Shown: one piece after another, positions 8,243-15,435 of the stretch | Layout of the letters: the number at the start of each line of letters is the position of its first letter | How positions within the stretch are numbered: the stretch's first letter is position 1 | IMG/VR virus record: IMGVR_UViG_3300042090_001017 | Span: 1 to 35,153 of that record | Origin: a virus | Strand: one strand, 5' to 3' | Length of the DNA: 35,153 nucleotides | Position numbers and translations under genes: made by a program | The notes under the pieces: model-generated | Databases searched by the model: none | Seen by the model: only the letters and a program-made list of their open reading frames with translations | Told to the model about the DNA's origin: nothing

Positions 8243-10872
8243 TGGTTCACCTGCACTCCCGTTTTCGTGTTGGTCGCCGTAAGCTGCACGTCCTGATTCA
8301 TCACCGCGTCGTTCAACATGCCGGCGAGCTGGCTCACTCCCGACGTGCCCACCACATGCCCCCACACATTCACCGTCACATGCGGCCCGCTCGCGGCCGT
8401 CGGCGCGCCCACCGCTCCCGATTGCCCGTTCGCCTGCAGTGCCCGCGTATTCGCCGCGTCCGTGCCCAGCCCACCGGACCCAGTACCCGCTCCGCTGCCG
8501 GCCCCTCCGCCCGGCCCTCCGGCCGGCGTCATACTGCGCCCGATCAGCGCCGCGCCCGTGCCCACCGCTGCGAAGATCGCCGCAGCCGTGAACGCCTGCA
8601 CCGCGCCGGCCTCGTTGCCCTCGGCCAGGTCAAGAAACCCCAGCGCCAGCGAGTAGATTGCCTGCCCGTACGCCTGCCCCGCCAGCGATTCCAGCGTCGC
8701 CTCCATGGCCGCCTTCATCGCCGCGCCGATCGACTGCTTGTACATGATCGCGTGCGCGATGTTGGCGCCCATCCCCTGTGCCATCTGCTGGAAAGCCTTC
8801 TGCGACATTTCGTTCAGGCTTTCCATGGCAGCCTTCACCATCAGCAGCGATTGATTGGTGCTGGTGGCCCATTCTTTCGACAGGGCCTCATTGCCGCGGA
8901 TCGTCGTCGCAAACTTGTCGCCGAACACGCCCTGCCATCCGGTCGAGTTCTGGAGCTGCTGCAAATCCTGCTGCTCTTTGGTGTACAGCCCCTCGCGGAT
9001 CGCCTGGAACATCAGGTGGATCTGCGCCCGCTGTGCCTCGCTGGTGGCCGTCGCCAGCGTCTTCTTTTCCTCGGCCGCCGTGAACTTCGCCACATCGGCC
9101 TGGTATTCGGCCGCGATCTGCTGCCCGTGCGTCTGGTGTTCGCGCTCGATCCGTTCAAGCTGCTCACCCAGCCGCGCCATCTCCTGGTCGTACGCGGCCT
9201 TCTCGTCGGCCGCAATCTTTGCCAAGCCGGCCTTGCGCAGCGCCTCCAGCGCCGCCTCGTTCTGTGCAGTCAGCGCTTCCTTCTTGCGCAGCCCCTCGAT
9301 CTCCAAATTGATTTCGCGGTTCCAGTCCGCGGCCTTCTGCTCGTAGCTCCGCTCGCTCTGCGCGCGCATCTTCGCCGCAATCTCGTCGCCGCCCTTCTCG
9401 ATTGCCGCGATCCCCTCGTCGGTGATCTTCTGCCGCGCCGCCTGCTCGTACGCCGCCAGCCACGCCAGGTTTATTGCGGTGTCGGTGTGCTCCTTCTCCA
9501 TCGCTTCCCGGCGCCTGGTCACATCCATATCCAGCAGCCGGTTCTTGATGTCGAGCGTCTGCTCGCCCTGCCGAAGCACCAGCTCCTCCAACTGCTGTCC
9601 GGCGCGCTCCACCGATTCGTACGCCTTGCTGTCCGCCTGCCCTTGCAATGCGTCCTTCAGAGCCTTAAACGCATCGTTGAGAGGCCCCAGCGCCGCCGCC
9701 TGCGCCGCCGCATCCTCGGCGCTCAGCTTGCCTTCCGCATGCAGCCGCTGGTACTGGCCGTACACCTTGGCAAGCTGCTTATCCAACCCGTCGAACTGCG
9801 CCGCCAGGCGTCCTTCCTCGCCGCCCGTTTCCAGCGTTTTCGCGGTCACTTCCTCGAGGAGATCCGTCAGACCGGTGAAGCTTTCCTTCACCTTCGCGGC
9901 TTTCGGCGCCAGATCGTCCAGCGGCTTGCCGGCGTCCCCCATCTTCGAAAGCGACTTTGCCAGCTCGCCGATCCGATCCGCGATGAGCTGGTTATTCATC
10001 ATCCAGCTCCGGAGAAACTGCCCCTGGCCCAGCTCGCCGTGTTTCACGGTCTCGATCAGCCCGGCCCATATGATATGCAGCCGTTCCATGATGCCGACGG
10101 AGTTGCGCCCAACCTCCACATCGAACGCTTCCTGCGCGGCCTTCGCAGCTTGCACCGCGGCTTTGTATTCGTTCACCGCCACCACGTCCTTCGTGGTGAT
10201 CGTCAGCCCCAGCTCCGCGCACTCACGCTCGAAATCCTTGATCCCCGCCGCGCCCAGGCTCAGTATCCGGATCAGCTCCGCTCCGCCGCGTCCGAACAGA
10301 TCCCGCGCCACGGCCGTTTTTTCCACCTGCGAGCCCAGCCCCTTGAACCTGTCCGCCACCAGCTCGAGCAGCGGCATCATGTCCTTCTCGCCGGCCTTCA
10401 CCTGCTCCTGCGAAATCCCCAGCCGCTGGAACGCCTTCTGCTGTACCTCGCTCCCTTCGCCCGCCTTTACTACCGTGGTGGCAAAGCGCGTCAGCCCCGT
10501 CACCAGCGCGTCGTAGCTGGTGTTCGTTTCCGACGCCATGAATTTCAAACCGCTCATCTGCTCGGTCGAGATCCCGGTGATCCGCGAGCCCCGCTCCACC
10601 TCGCTCACGTACTCCGCGTACGAGTTGGTGGACTCCCGCATGATCGCGCCCAGCCCCACCGCGGCAGCCGCCACCGCGGCCGTCGCCGCCGTCATGGCGC
10701 CCTGCACCGTGCCGATGTTGCCGAAGACGTCTTTTGCCCAGTCCTCGAACTCGCCCTCCAGATCTCCCAGGTCTTTCGACAGCAGCGTCCGGAATCGCTT
10801 GATGTTGTCTTCCGCGTCGTCGCTATTCGCGCCGATCGAAAACAACAGATTCGCCGTGGAGTCTATAGGCAT
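8239..10872 (-). CDS. Tail tape measure protein (877 aa)
   Basis: This sets tail length and is ejected with DNA. It is an 877-residue, Ala/Glu/Lys/Gln-rich helical protein. The N-terminus (residues 1-60) has DAEDNIKRFRTLLSKDLGDL, followed by an Ala-rich hydrophobic stretch at about 58-78 and a segment with VERGSRITGISTEQMSGLKF typical of tape measure proteins. Residues about 300-650 are long charged coiled coils, and about 750-800 form hydrophobic segments (YSLALGFLDLA; AAAIFAAVGTGAALIG). It lies directly downstream of the tail chaperone pair, as expected. Its ATG at 10872 overlaps the end of the shifted chaperone frame. At about 2.6 kb the tail would be moderately long (roughly 0.15 nm per residue gives about 130 nm). 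Confidence 0.92.
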   Translation of the reverse strand: MPIDSTANLLFSIGANSDDAEDNIKRFRTLLSKDLGDLEGEFEDWAKDVFGNIGTVQGAMTAATAAVAAAAVGLGAIMRESTNSYAEYVSEVERGSRITGISTEQMSGLKFMASETNTSYDALVTGLTRFATTVVKAGEGSEVQQKAFQRLGISQEQVKAGEKDMMPLLELVADRFKGLGSQVEKTAVARDLFGRGGAELIRILSLGAAGIKDFERECAELGLTITTKDVVAVNEYKAAVQAAKAAQEAFDVEVGRNSVGIMERLHIIWAGLIETVKHGELGQGQFLRSWMMNNQLIADRIGELAKSLSKMGDAGKPLDDLAPKAAKVKESFTGLTDLLEEVTAKTLETGGEEGRLAAQFDGLDKQLAKVYGQYQRLHAEGKLSAEDAAAQAAALGPLNDAFKALKDALQGQADSKAYESVERAGQQLEELVLRQGEQTLDIKNRLLDMDVTRRREAMEKEHTDTAINLAWLAAYEQAARQKITDEGIAAIEKGGDEIAAKMRAQSERSYEQKAADWNREINLEIEGLRKKEALTAQNEAALEALRKAGLAKIAADEKAAYDQEMARLGEQLERIEREHQTHGQQIAAEYQADVAKFTAAEEKKTLATATSEAQRAQIHLMFQAIREGLYTKEQQDLQQLQNSTGWQGVFGDKFATTIRGNEALSKEWATSTNQSLLMVKAAMESLNEMSQKAFQQMAQGMGANIAHAIMYKQSIGAAMKAAMEATLESLAGQAYGQAIYSLALGFLDLAEGNEAGAVQAFTAAAIFAAVGTGAALIGRSMTPAGGPGGGAGSGAGTGSGGLGTDAANTRALQANGQSGAVGAPTAASGPHVTVNVWGHVVGTSGVSQLAGMLNDAVMNQDVQLTATNTKTGVQVNQ

Positions 10873-11048
10873 ACGCGCTCAACCGGCCCGTCAGTCTCTT
10901 CCTTCTGCAGCTCGATCGTCCGCGGCACCCCCGCCAGGTCGAACGCCAGCGCCAGCACCGGATCGTCGATCCCCAGGAGCGCCGACGGTCTGCAGCAATA
11001 CAGCTTTGCCGCCGCCAGCAGCGCCGCCATTCGGTCGCCCTCCACGAA
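10863..11048 (-). CDS. Tail assembly chaperone, C-terminal extension reached by frameshift
   Basis: From the CCC TTT codons at 11047-11052 the frame shifted by +1 (equivalently -2) reads FVEGDRMAALLAAAKLYCCR and on to VERVCL, 61 residues, and stops at 10863 inside the start of the tape measure gene. This extension has normal coding character (Leu/Ala helices, acidic end), whereas the unshifted frame over the same DNA is an Arg/Gly-rich string typical of an out-of-frame reading of GC-rich coding DNA. Joined to the first 122 residues of the upstream frame it gives a 183-residue protein. Siphoviruses commonly make a long tail chaperone by programmed frameshifting directly upstream of the tape measure. 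A single-base insertion in the C run or a sequence error would look the same. Confidence 0.6.
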   Translation of the reverse strand, partial: FVEGDRMAALLAAAKLYCCRPSALLGIDDPVLALAFDLAGVPRTIELQKEETDGPVERVCL

Positions 11049-11415
11049 AGGGCCGCAACTCCGCAGCCTCCTTAAGCCGCATGGACCACGCGATAATGAA
11101 CATCCAGTCCGCGTCGCCGATCTCACGCGGATGAATCTCGTTTATCCCCGGCTCCAACGAAATCGCCGGATCCAGACAGCAATAGATCAGCAGGTCGCGC
11201 ATGATCGTCGCGATCTTCTCCGCCTCCTCATCGCTGATGTTTTCGGCGCCCACTTCCTCGGCCCGCGCGAGCGCCGTTGGCAGCATCCCCCACTGCGCGA
11301 ACTGCACCGGATCCGGCCGCCTGGCCAAAATACTCATCCCCGAAGGCAGCGTCAGCACCACAGCCCTTTCCCGCGCCGCCTGTTTGGTCTTTTCTCTCCA
11401 CTCGTTGGCCGTCAT
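10891..11415 (-). CDS. Tail assembly chaperone, short form
   Basis: Starts at the ATG at 11415 (MTANEWREKTKQAARERAVV). Residues 1-122 look like real protein: a short beta-hairpin with LTLPSGMSILARRPDPVQF, then helices with ENISDEEAEKIATIMRDLLI and MFIIAWSMRLKEAAELRPF. After residue 123 the frame becomes Gly/Arg/Ala low complexity and ends at 10891 after 174 residues. It lies between tail tube and tape measure, the standard position of the G/GT-type chaperone that coats the tape measure during assembly. The short form would be made without frameshifting. Unlike most such genes, the unshifted stop comes about 150 bases after the shift site. Confidence 0.7.
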   Translation of the reverse strand: MTANEWREKTKQAARERAVVLTLPSGMSILARRPDPVQFAQWGMLPTALARAEEVGAENISDEEAEKIATIMRDLLIYCCLDPAISLEPGINEIHPREIGDADWMFIIAWSMRLKEAAELRPFRGGRPNGGAAGGGKAVLLQTVGAPGDRRSGAGAGVRPGGGAADDRAAEGRD

Positions 11416-11433
11416 AAATTGTCCTTGGAATTT

Positions 11434-11541
11434 ACCGCAGAGACGCAGAGACGCGGAGAACGAACCCTATTACCTCTGCCCCCTCTGCGCTCTCTTTTCT
11501 TTGCATTTCGTTTTTCTCTGTGTCTCTGTGTCTCTGCGGTG
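11434..11541. repeat. Palindromic dispersed repeat between tube and chaperone genes
   Basis: The largest gap inside the operon (11416-11545) holds a repeat with inverted arms. The left arm is 11434-11460 (ACCGCAGAGACGCAGAGACG...) and the right arm 11508-11541 is its near inverse complement (...GTGTCTCTGCGGTG). The arms differ at a few positions and could fold into a long stem. Between them is a 21-bp core (11474-11494) identical to 7465-7485. Such CACCGCAGAGRCGCAGAG repeats are known to me as dispersed elements in many unrelated bacterial chromosomes. It is probably a small non-autonomous or REP-like element that entered the phage. It could affect transcription into the tape measure genes. 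Confidence 0.75.
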
Positions 11542-11545
11542 AGAT

Positions 11546-12793
11546 TTACACTAACCCGTTTTCGTGGAAGATCCCGATCTGCCTCCCCGCCGTCCTGGTC
11601 ACATCGCTCTGCCCCGTGAACTTCACCTTATACGTGCTGGTCTTGTTTCGCTGCGCGGTCCACGAAATCCCGTCGGCCGCGTTCACTCGATACAAACACC
11701 CCACCACCACGTCCGTCGTCACCGTCCGCCGTGGCGCAATCGCCGCCAGGCAGATCGTCGGCGGCTGGTTCGTCCCACCGAACGTGCACTGCGCGTAGTT
11801 GCCCGCCGAGAGCGTATAGTTCCCCACTCCCAGGGCCGTGGCCAGGTTTGTCATCGAACTCTGCAGTAGCTCCACTTCGAAGCTCGCTTCCAGGCTCTCC
11901 ACATACGCGTCCACCGGCCCGTCGAATTGGTCTGCCTTGATCAGCCCGATCTTCGGCGCCACGCTAAACGTCAGGGCGCCCGCCGTCATGCCCAAATGCA
12001 CGGAGTTCGCGTGCACCGTCGAACTGGGCGTCAGCGTGGCCGCGTCCAGCGTCACTTGCTGCACCGCGTCCGTCGGCGCCGGCGACACGACCCAGAAGTC
12101 CACCGGCCCCTGGTAGATCTGCGCCGCGTCGAACGCCTTCGCCGTCGGCGTTCCGCCCGACGCGTTCACCAGCGTCTGGTAGACAACCCCGATGTTCTGC
12201 CCCAGCGTCCTCGTCGGGTCGCTCAATCCCTGAAACTGTGCCTTGTAGCTCGCCGCCTTCGCGCGCCCCAGCGCCAGCGCAAATCCACTCATCGAGACAC
12301 CGATGTACAGCACGCTCACCACGTATTGCTGCGCGTTCTGCCGCGACGCCGAAATCACCGCCAGGCAGGTCTTCGGCACCGTGAACGTCCCGCCCCACGT
12401 CACCTGCTCGTATGTCGTCCCCGACGACGGGTTGGCATTTGTGCCCGTGGTATACGTCCCGACGCCCAGCATCCGCTGCAGCTTCTGCGATTCCACCTGC
12501 GCCAGGTCCGCCTCGATCTTCGCGTCCAGTTCAGCCAGGTACGAATCGATCGGCGCCTCGAACTGATCGGTCTGAATGTTCGCGATCTTCGGCTTTACGC
12601 TCGTCGTCACCGCCGACGCGATCGCTCCCAGGTGCACCGACCCCGGATGCGTCGTCGCGTCCGGCGATCCGTCCGACGCCAGCACCAGCCGCACCGCCGA
12701 GTCCGTCGGCGCCGCCGTCACCGGTATCGCCCACAAATCGCCCGGTCCCTGCACAATCTGGGAAACGCTGTAGTTCTTGCTCGTCCCCGCCAT
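11546..12793 (-). CDS. Tail tube protein with tandemly duplicated domain (415 aa)
   Basis: A 415-residue protein made of two copies of one domain of about 200 residues (about 12-206 and 222-412). Matching landmarks are QIVQGPGDLWAIPV / QIYQGPVDFWVVSP, PGSVHLGAIASA / ANSVHLGMTAGA, QTDQFEAPIDSYLAELDAKI / KADQFDGPVDAYVESLEASF, RMLGVGTYT / ALGVGNYT, and QGLSDPTRTLGQNIGVVYQ / TGQSDVTRTAGRQIGIFH. It is placed just upstream of the tail chaperone, where the major tail tube gene lies. Phage T5 tube protein pb6 is also a fused double domain that forms trimers in place of hexamers; the same design is likely here. Sheath protein is the main alternative, but no separate tube gene or contractile baseplate genes are seen. 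Confidence 0.75.
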   Translation of the reverse strand: MAGTSKNYSVSQIVQGPGDLWAIPVTAAPTDSAVRLVLASDGSPDATTHPGSVHLGAIASAVTTSVKPKIANIQTDQFEAPIDSYLAELDAKIEADLAQVESQKLQRMLGVGTYTTGTNANPSSGTTYEQVTWGGTFTVPKTCLAVISASRQNAQQYVVSVLYIGVSMSGFALALGRAKAASYKAQFQGLSDPTRTLGQNIGVVYQTLVNASGGTPTAKAFDAAQIYQGPVDFWVVSPAPTDAVQQVTLDAATLTPSSTVHANSVHLGMTAGALTFSVAPKIGLIKADQFDGPVDAYVESLEASFEVELLQSSMTNLATALGVGNYTLSAGNYAQCTFGGTNQPPTICLAAIAPRRTVTTDVVVGCLYRVNAADGISWTAQRNKTSTYKVKFTGQSDVTRTAGRQIGIFHENGLV

Positions 12794-12988
12794 CTATTTC
12801 ACCCCCGCGGTCTCCACGCGCACCAGCGCGTGGGCATAAAGTTTCGCCGTTGCCATGTCCAGGCTCACCACCTGGCCGTATTCGTACACGCGCCCGTCCA
12901 CGTCGATCGGCAGCAGCACGCGGTACTCTTCCGTTGTCGGGCTGGCGCTCGCAATAGGAGCGCCTCCCAGGTTCTGTTCGCCTGTCAC
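12794..12988 (-). CDS. Small tail-region protein (64 aa)
   Basis: A 64-residue protein starting at a GTG overlapping the previous stop (GTGA), and its stop directly abuts the tube gene ATG. The core reads EEYRVLLPIDVDGRVYEYGQ then VVSLDMATAKLYAHALVRVE, a strand-turn-strand pattern resembling the small proteins (DUF2635-like) found just before tail tube or sheath genes in Mu-type phages. The resemblance is mainly positional. Function unknown. Confidence 0.6.
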   Translation of the reverse strand: MTGEQNLGGAPIASASPTTEEYRVLLPIDVDGRVYEYGQVVSLDMATAKLYAHALVRVETAGVK

Positions 12989-13416
12989 TCGTATACCTCC
13001 ACCAGTAAATGCAACTCCGGGAACTTCGCGAAGCCCCCGTCCTTCAGGTGCGAGTACAGCGGCCCGTAATCGTGCCCCTGCACAAACACTCGGGAAAACT
13101 GCGGCAGCCACGCCGCGCCCTCGATCGCCTGGTCGATCGCCAGCATGTAGCTCATGGCGTCCGCCGTCACCTGGTCCGGATCCATCCCGTTCACGCCAAA
13201 CTTCACCGTGAACAGGTTTTCGGAGTGCGACGCGCCCACAATCTCCGGATCGAACCCCGAACTCCGTGGCATCACCGCCGCCGGCGGCCAGTTGATTACC
13301 ACGCCGGTCCACGATTGCTTCACGTCCGCGAACGGCGCCAGCGTGCCCAGGTTGGCACTCTGCAGCACACCCACCAGCCAGCTCACAACCGGCGCGATGA
13401 ATTGCGGATTAGCCAC
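12985..13416 (-). CDS. Tail terminator-like protein
   Basis: A 143-residue protein (GTG start at 13416) with an alternating helix/strand fold: an N-terminal helix PQFIAPVVSWLVGVLQSAN, then strands around GVVINWPPAAVMPR and ENLFTVKFGVNGMDPDQVTA, a helix DAMSYMLAIDQAIEG and a C-terminal strand PELHLLVEVYE. This pattern and its location after the virion morphogenesis protein and before the tube gene fit a tail terminator or tail-completion protein, which caps the tail at the head-proximal end. No exact family is recognised. Confidence 0.6.
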   Translation of the reverse strand: MANPQFIAPVVSWLVGVLQSANLGTLAPFADVKQSWTGVVINWPPAAVMPRSSGFDPEIVGASHSENLFTVKFGVNGMDPDQVTADAMSYMLAIDQAIEGAAWLPQFSRVFVQGHDYGPLYSHLKDGGFAKFPELHLLVEVYE

Positions 13417-13480
13417 GCGGCTTCCACCCCTTTGTCCAGATGTCCCGCAGCGTTCGCCATAGCACTATGAACCAGTTCAT
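13409..13480 (-). CDS. Micro-ORF, 23-residue peptide
   Basis: Reads MNWFIVLWRTLRDIWTKGWK plus PRG, with four Trp and six basic residues, amphipathic and membrane-seeking. A strong GGGGAG lies 6 bases before the ATG, and the stop overlaps the next gene's GTG start (GTGGCTAA), matching the packing of all neighbours. It fills what would otherwise be a gap. It may be only a coupling leader, or a small membrane peptide. Cannot be assigned a function. Confidence 0.4.
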   Translation of the reverse strand: MNWFIVLWRTLRDIWTKGWKPRG

Positions 13481-13482
13481 CG

Positions 13483-13650
13483 TTAGCTCCCCATGCGCGC
13501 GGCCGTCGCGATCGTCCTGCCCATCGCCGCCAGCCAGCAGCCCACATCCACGAACGCAAACAGGATGGTCATCGGCTCGTTGCCGCGGTCCCGATACTCG
13601 CGCACCGCAAATCCCGCGGCGATCGCAACGATGATAAAAACGGCCGTCAT
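13483..13650 (-). CDS. Small membrane protein (55 aa)
   Basis: A 55-residue protein with two hydrophobic segments, TAVFIIVAIAAGFAV at residues 2-16 and MTILFAFVDVGCWLAAMG at 27-44, separated by charged EYRDRGNEP. It starts at an ATG overlapping the previous stop (ATGA). With the 27- and 23-residue ORFs on either side it forms a cluster of tiny membrane genes within the tail operon. Possible roles are a second holin or holin modulator; this is inference. Confidence 0.55.
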   Translation of the reverse strand: MTAVFIIVAIAAGFAVREYRDRGNEPMTILFAFVDVGCWLAAMGRTIATAARMGS

Positions 13651-13730
13651 TTCATCCCCGCCCACACCGCCCAGGCAATCCCAAGCATGCAGAAGATCAG
13701 CACCGCCAGCACTGCAATCGTATCCGCCAT
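13647..13730 (-). CDS. Micro-ORF, 27-residue membrane peptide
   Basis: Reads MADTIAVLAVLIFCMLGIAW and then AVWAGMK: a single transmembrane segment with almost no soluble part. The ATG overlaps the upstream stop as TAATG and the stop overlaps the downstream ATG as ATGA, so the reading frame is bracketed by two coupled junctions. This packing is the main evidence that it is translated. Function unknown. Confidence 0.5.
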   Translation of the reverse strand: MADTIAVLAVLIFCMLGIAWAVWAGMK

Positions 13731-14359
13731 TACTTCTTCCTCCCCACAAACCGCCCGCGCTCGTCGCGTTCCCGCTCCGGCGCATGTCTGCCGTGCGTGC
13801 CCAAATTCTGATGCCCCGCCGGCCGCGTCGAAGCCTTGTATCCGGCCATCCGGCTCACATCCAGCGGGCTCCATCCGCCCGTCCGGAATCCCGACTGCGA
13901 CGCGATCGTCACCAGGTACATCTGGACGTGGTGCATCACCGCCCGCTTGAACGTCTCCGGAAACACCAGCTCCGGCCGCGCCGGCATGTTCTCCGTGCCC
14001 ACCTGGTGGTACAGCGCGTATGGCAGCAGCGAGCCCAGCGTCAAGCTCTTGCGCTCTTCGCGCCTTACCCCGTTCGTCGAGTTCGGATTCGTCAGCGAGT
14101 CCAGCAAATCGCCCGACCGTTCCAGAATCTTCGCCCCCGGGTAGTGTTCTTCCTTCCAGCCGGCGTACGCCGGAGACAGCGGCTCCCACGATTCGCCGCC
14201 CTCCGCACCCTCGCTCTCGAACTGGTCTTTCATCTGTGCGTAGAAGTCGTCTTCGATCACCGCCCAGATCGGCCGGTAGTCCGCGATGCCGTCGGCGAAG
14301 CGCGCAATCCCGCGGTCCATCGCCACCTGCCCCGCAACTTCCAGCCGAAATCGAAACAT
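13730..14359 (-). CDS. Phage virion morphogenesis protein (Mu gpG-like / tail completion)
   Basis: A 209-residue protein with the features of the phage virion morphogenesis family: N-terminal VAGQVAMDRGIARFADGIAD, then FYAQMKDQFESEGAEGGESW, WEPLSPAYAGWKEEHYPGAK, LERSGDLLDSLTNP and ALYHQVGTENMPARPELVFP. The motif W-x-P-L-S-P-x-Y and the later QxGT-MPxRPEL are what I use to recognise it. In Mu (gpG) and relatives it joins tail to head. The last 50 residues are basic and probably disordered (RERDERGRFVGRKK). It starts 1 bp after the lytic transglycosylase stop. Confidence 0.85.
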   Translation of the reverse strand: MFRFRLEVAGQVAMDRGIARFADGIADYRPIWAVIEDDFYAQMKDQFESEGAEGGESWEPLSPAYAGWKEEHYPGAKILERSGDLLDSLTNPNSTNGVRREERKSLTLGSLLPYALYHQVGTENMPARPELVFPETFKRAVMHHVQMYLVTIASQSGFRTGGWSPLDVSRMAGYKASTRPAGHQNLGTHGRHAPERERDERGRFVGRKK

Positions 14360-14360
14360 G

Positions 14361-14903
14361 CTATTGCAACTCCCCCGTCAGCGCCTCGATCTTCGCCACG
14401 TACGCCACCGTCTCGCCCGCGCGCTTCCCAGTGACCCGCGCGAGCACCGCCGCCACGCTCTGCCACACCATCTTCCCGGCCAACTCGACCGCGCGCGCGA
14501 TGTTGCCGGGGCCGGCGTTGTACGCCGCCAGCGCCAGGTCCCTCCGGTCCGCCGGCGCCGGCGCCGCAAACCGGTCTTCCTCCATCCGGTCGTACATGGC
14601 CGCGCCCTGGATCGCCGATTCCGGATCCAGCGGATTCACGCCCAGCCCCTTCGCCGTGGCCGGCATAAACTGCATAATCCCCACCGCGCCCGCACTCGAC
14701 ACCTGGTTTTCTTCGCACCCGCTCTCCGCGAGCGCCTGCGCCTCCAGGAGGTGCCAGCTTTCCCAGGGCAGGTAAAAGCTTGTCCACCGCTCGAAAGCCC
14801 CGCTGTAGACAGCCGGACAGCTCGGGCTGGCCGCCTGGCCGGTGTTAGCGGATAGTGCTAAGCACAGCCAGCACAACCAGGCCATAGAGAATCGCGATCG
14901 CAT
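14361..14903 (-). CDS. Lytic transglycosylase (SLT domain) with signal peptide, likely endolysin
   Basis: Cuts the glycan strands of peptidoglycan. Residues 1-25 form a Sec-type signal (MRSRFSMAWLCWLCLALSAN then TGQA). The SLT (lysozyme-like) domain spans about 45-175: catalytic Glu60 in ALAESG, GIMQ at 75-78, AYNAGPGN at 127-134, and a helix AYVAKIEALTG. At 180 residues it is a single-domain enzyme. The start overlaps the preceding membrane gene by 59 bp; AAAGGA lies upstream of this ATG. It may be the endolysin, exported by Sec like other signal-arrest or secreted endolysins, next to holin-like genes. It may instead be a virion-associated enzyme; the neighbours favour lysis. Confidence 0.9.
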   Translation of the reverse strand: MRSRFSMAWLCWLCLALSANTGQAASPSCPAVYSGAFERWTSFYLPWESWHLLEAQALAESGCEENQVSSAGAVGIMQFMPATAKGLGVNPLDPESAIQGAAMYDRMEEDRFAAPAPADRRDLALAAYNAGPGNIARAVELAGKMVWQSVAAVLARVTGKRAGETVAYVAKIEALTGELQ

Positions 14904-15054
14904 AGTTTCCTTTCCGCAGCTCCGCCGCCGTGTCCACGGACCGCAGCCACCACTTGTCGATAACGAAGATGATGGCCGCGAGACCGGTCCCGAGTGCCAG
15001 CACCAGCCGTATCCACCAGATCAGCAGCATCACCAGTTGCGCGCTCAAGGGCAT
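14845..15054 (-). CDS. Small two-helix membrane protein, lysis region
   Basis: A 69-residue protein with two transmembrane segments, LVMLLIWWIRLVLALGTGLA (with AIIFVI beyond it) at about 7-32 and YAIAILYGLVVLAVL at 51-65. It starts directly after the holin-like gene's stop and runs 59 bp into the lytic transglycosylase gene. Position between a holin-like gene and a transglycosylase suggests a second holin, antiholin or spanin-like helper. It has no lipobox and few periplasmic residues, so a spanin is unlikely. Confidence 0.65.
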   Translation of the reverse strand: MPLSAQLVMLLIWWIRLVLALGTGLAAIIFVIDKWWLRSVDTAAELRKGNYAIAILYGLVVLAVLSTIR

Positions 15055-15435
15055 CTACTTCCCCTCCTCTGCCGTCCGCGCAGGCACGGCCTTGTTCGTG
15101 AAGTACCCGCACAGCCCAATGGTCGCCGCGGCCGTAAAGTTCCCCACGTACGCCTGCGCCGCCGCCGCCAGCACTCCCAGCAGTGTGGTATGTCCGTCGT
15201 GGTTTTCCTTGGTCGCCAGGTACCCGATTCCCCACACCGCGATGCCGGATGCCACCATGGCGATTTGCTGCGGATCTCCCGCCAGCAGCTTCGCCCAATC
15301 CAGATCCTTGATTGCCAGCAGCACACCCGCGATCGCGCCCACCACGGTGGTTTGCGTATTCTTGTCCGTGGCCAGCGATCGCACCAGGTCCTTCACCACC
15401 GCCGCCGCAACCCTCAGCTTCAACGCGTCAAGCAT
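15055..15435 (-). CDS. Holin-like membrane protein
   Basis: A 126-residue protein with a basic N-terminal helix (LKLRVAAAVVKDLVRSL), then hydrophobic segments TTVVGAIAGVLLAI (29-42), MVASGIAVWGIGYLA (60-74) and TLLGVLAAAAQAYVG through TIGLCGYF (84-112). The order and size are typical of three-helix phage holins, which form the pores that trigger lysis. It lies just upstream of the small membrane protein and transglycosylase. It overlaps the preceding gene by 16 bp. Family membership is inferred from topology and position. Confidence 0.65.
   Translation of the reverse strand: MLDALKLRVAAAVVKDLVRSLATDKNTQTTVVGAIAGVLLAIKDLDWAKLLAGDPQQIAMVASGIAVWGIGYLATKENHDGHTTLLGVLAAAAQAYVGNFTAAATIGLCGYFTNKAVPARTAEEGK

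Noticed and set aside
8221-11619. An 1132-residue plus-strand reading frame opposite the tape measure gene
   Set aside because: It is the Arg/His/Leu-rich antisense shadow of GC-rich coding DNA; the minus-strand frames have clear tail-protein features.
11546-12793. Tail sheath protein
   Set aside because: Size is compatible, but the two equal halves look like duplicated tube domains, and no separate tube gene or contractile baseplate genes are present.
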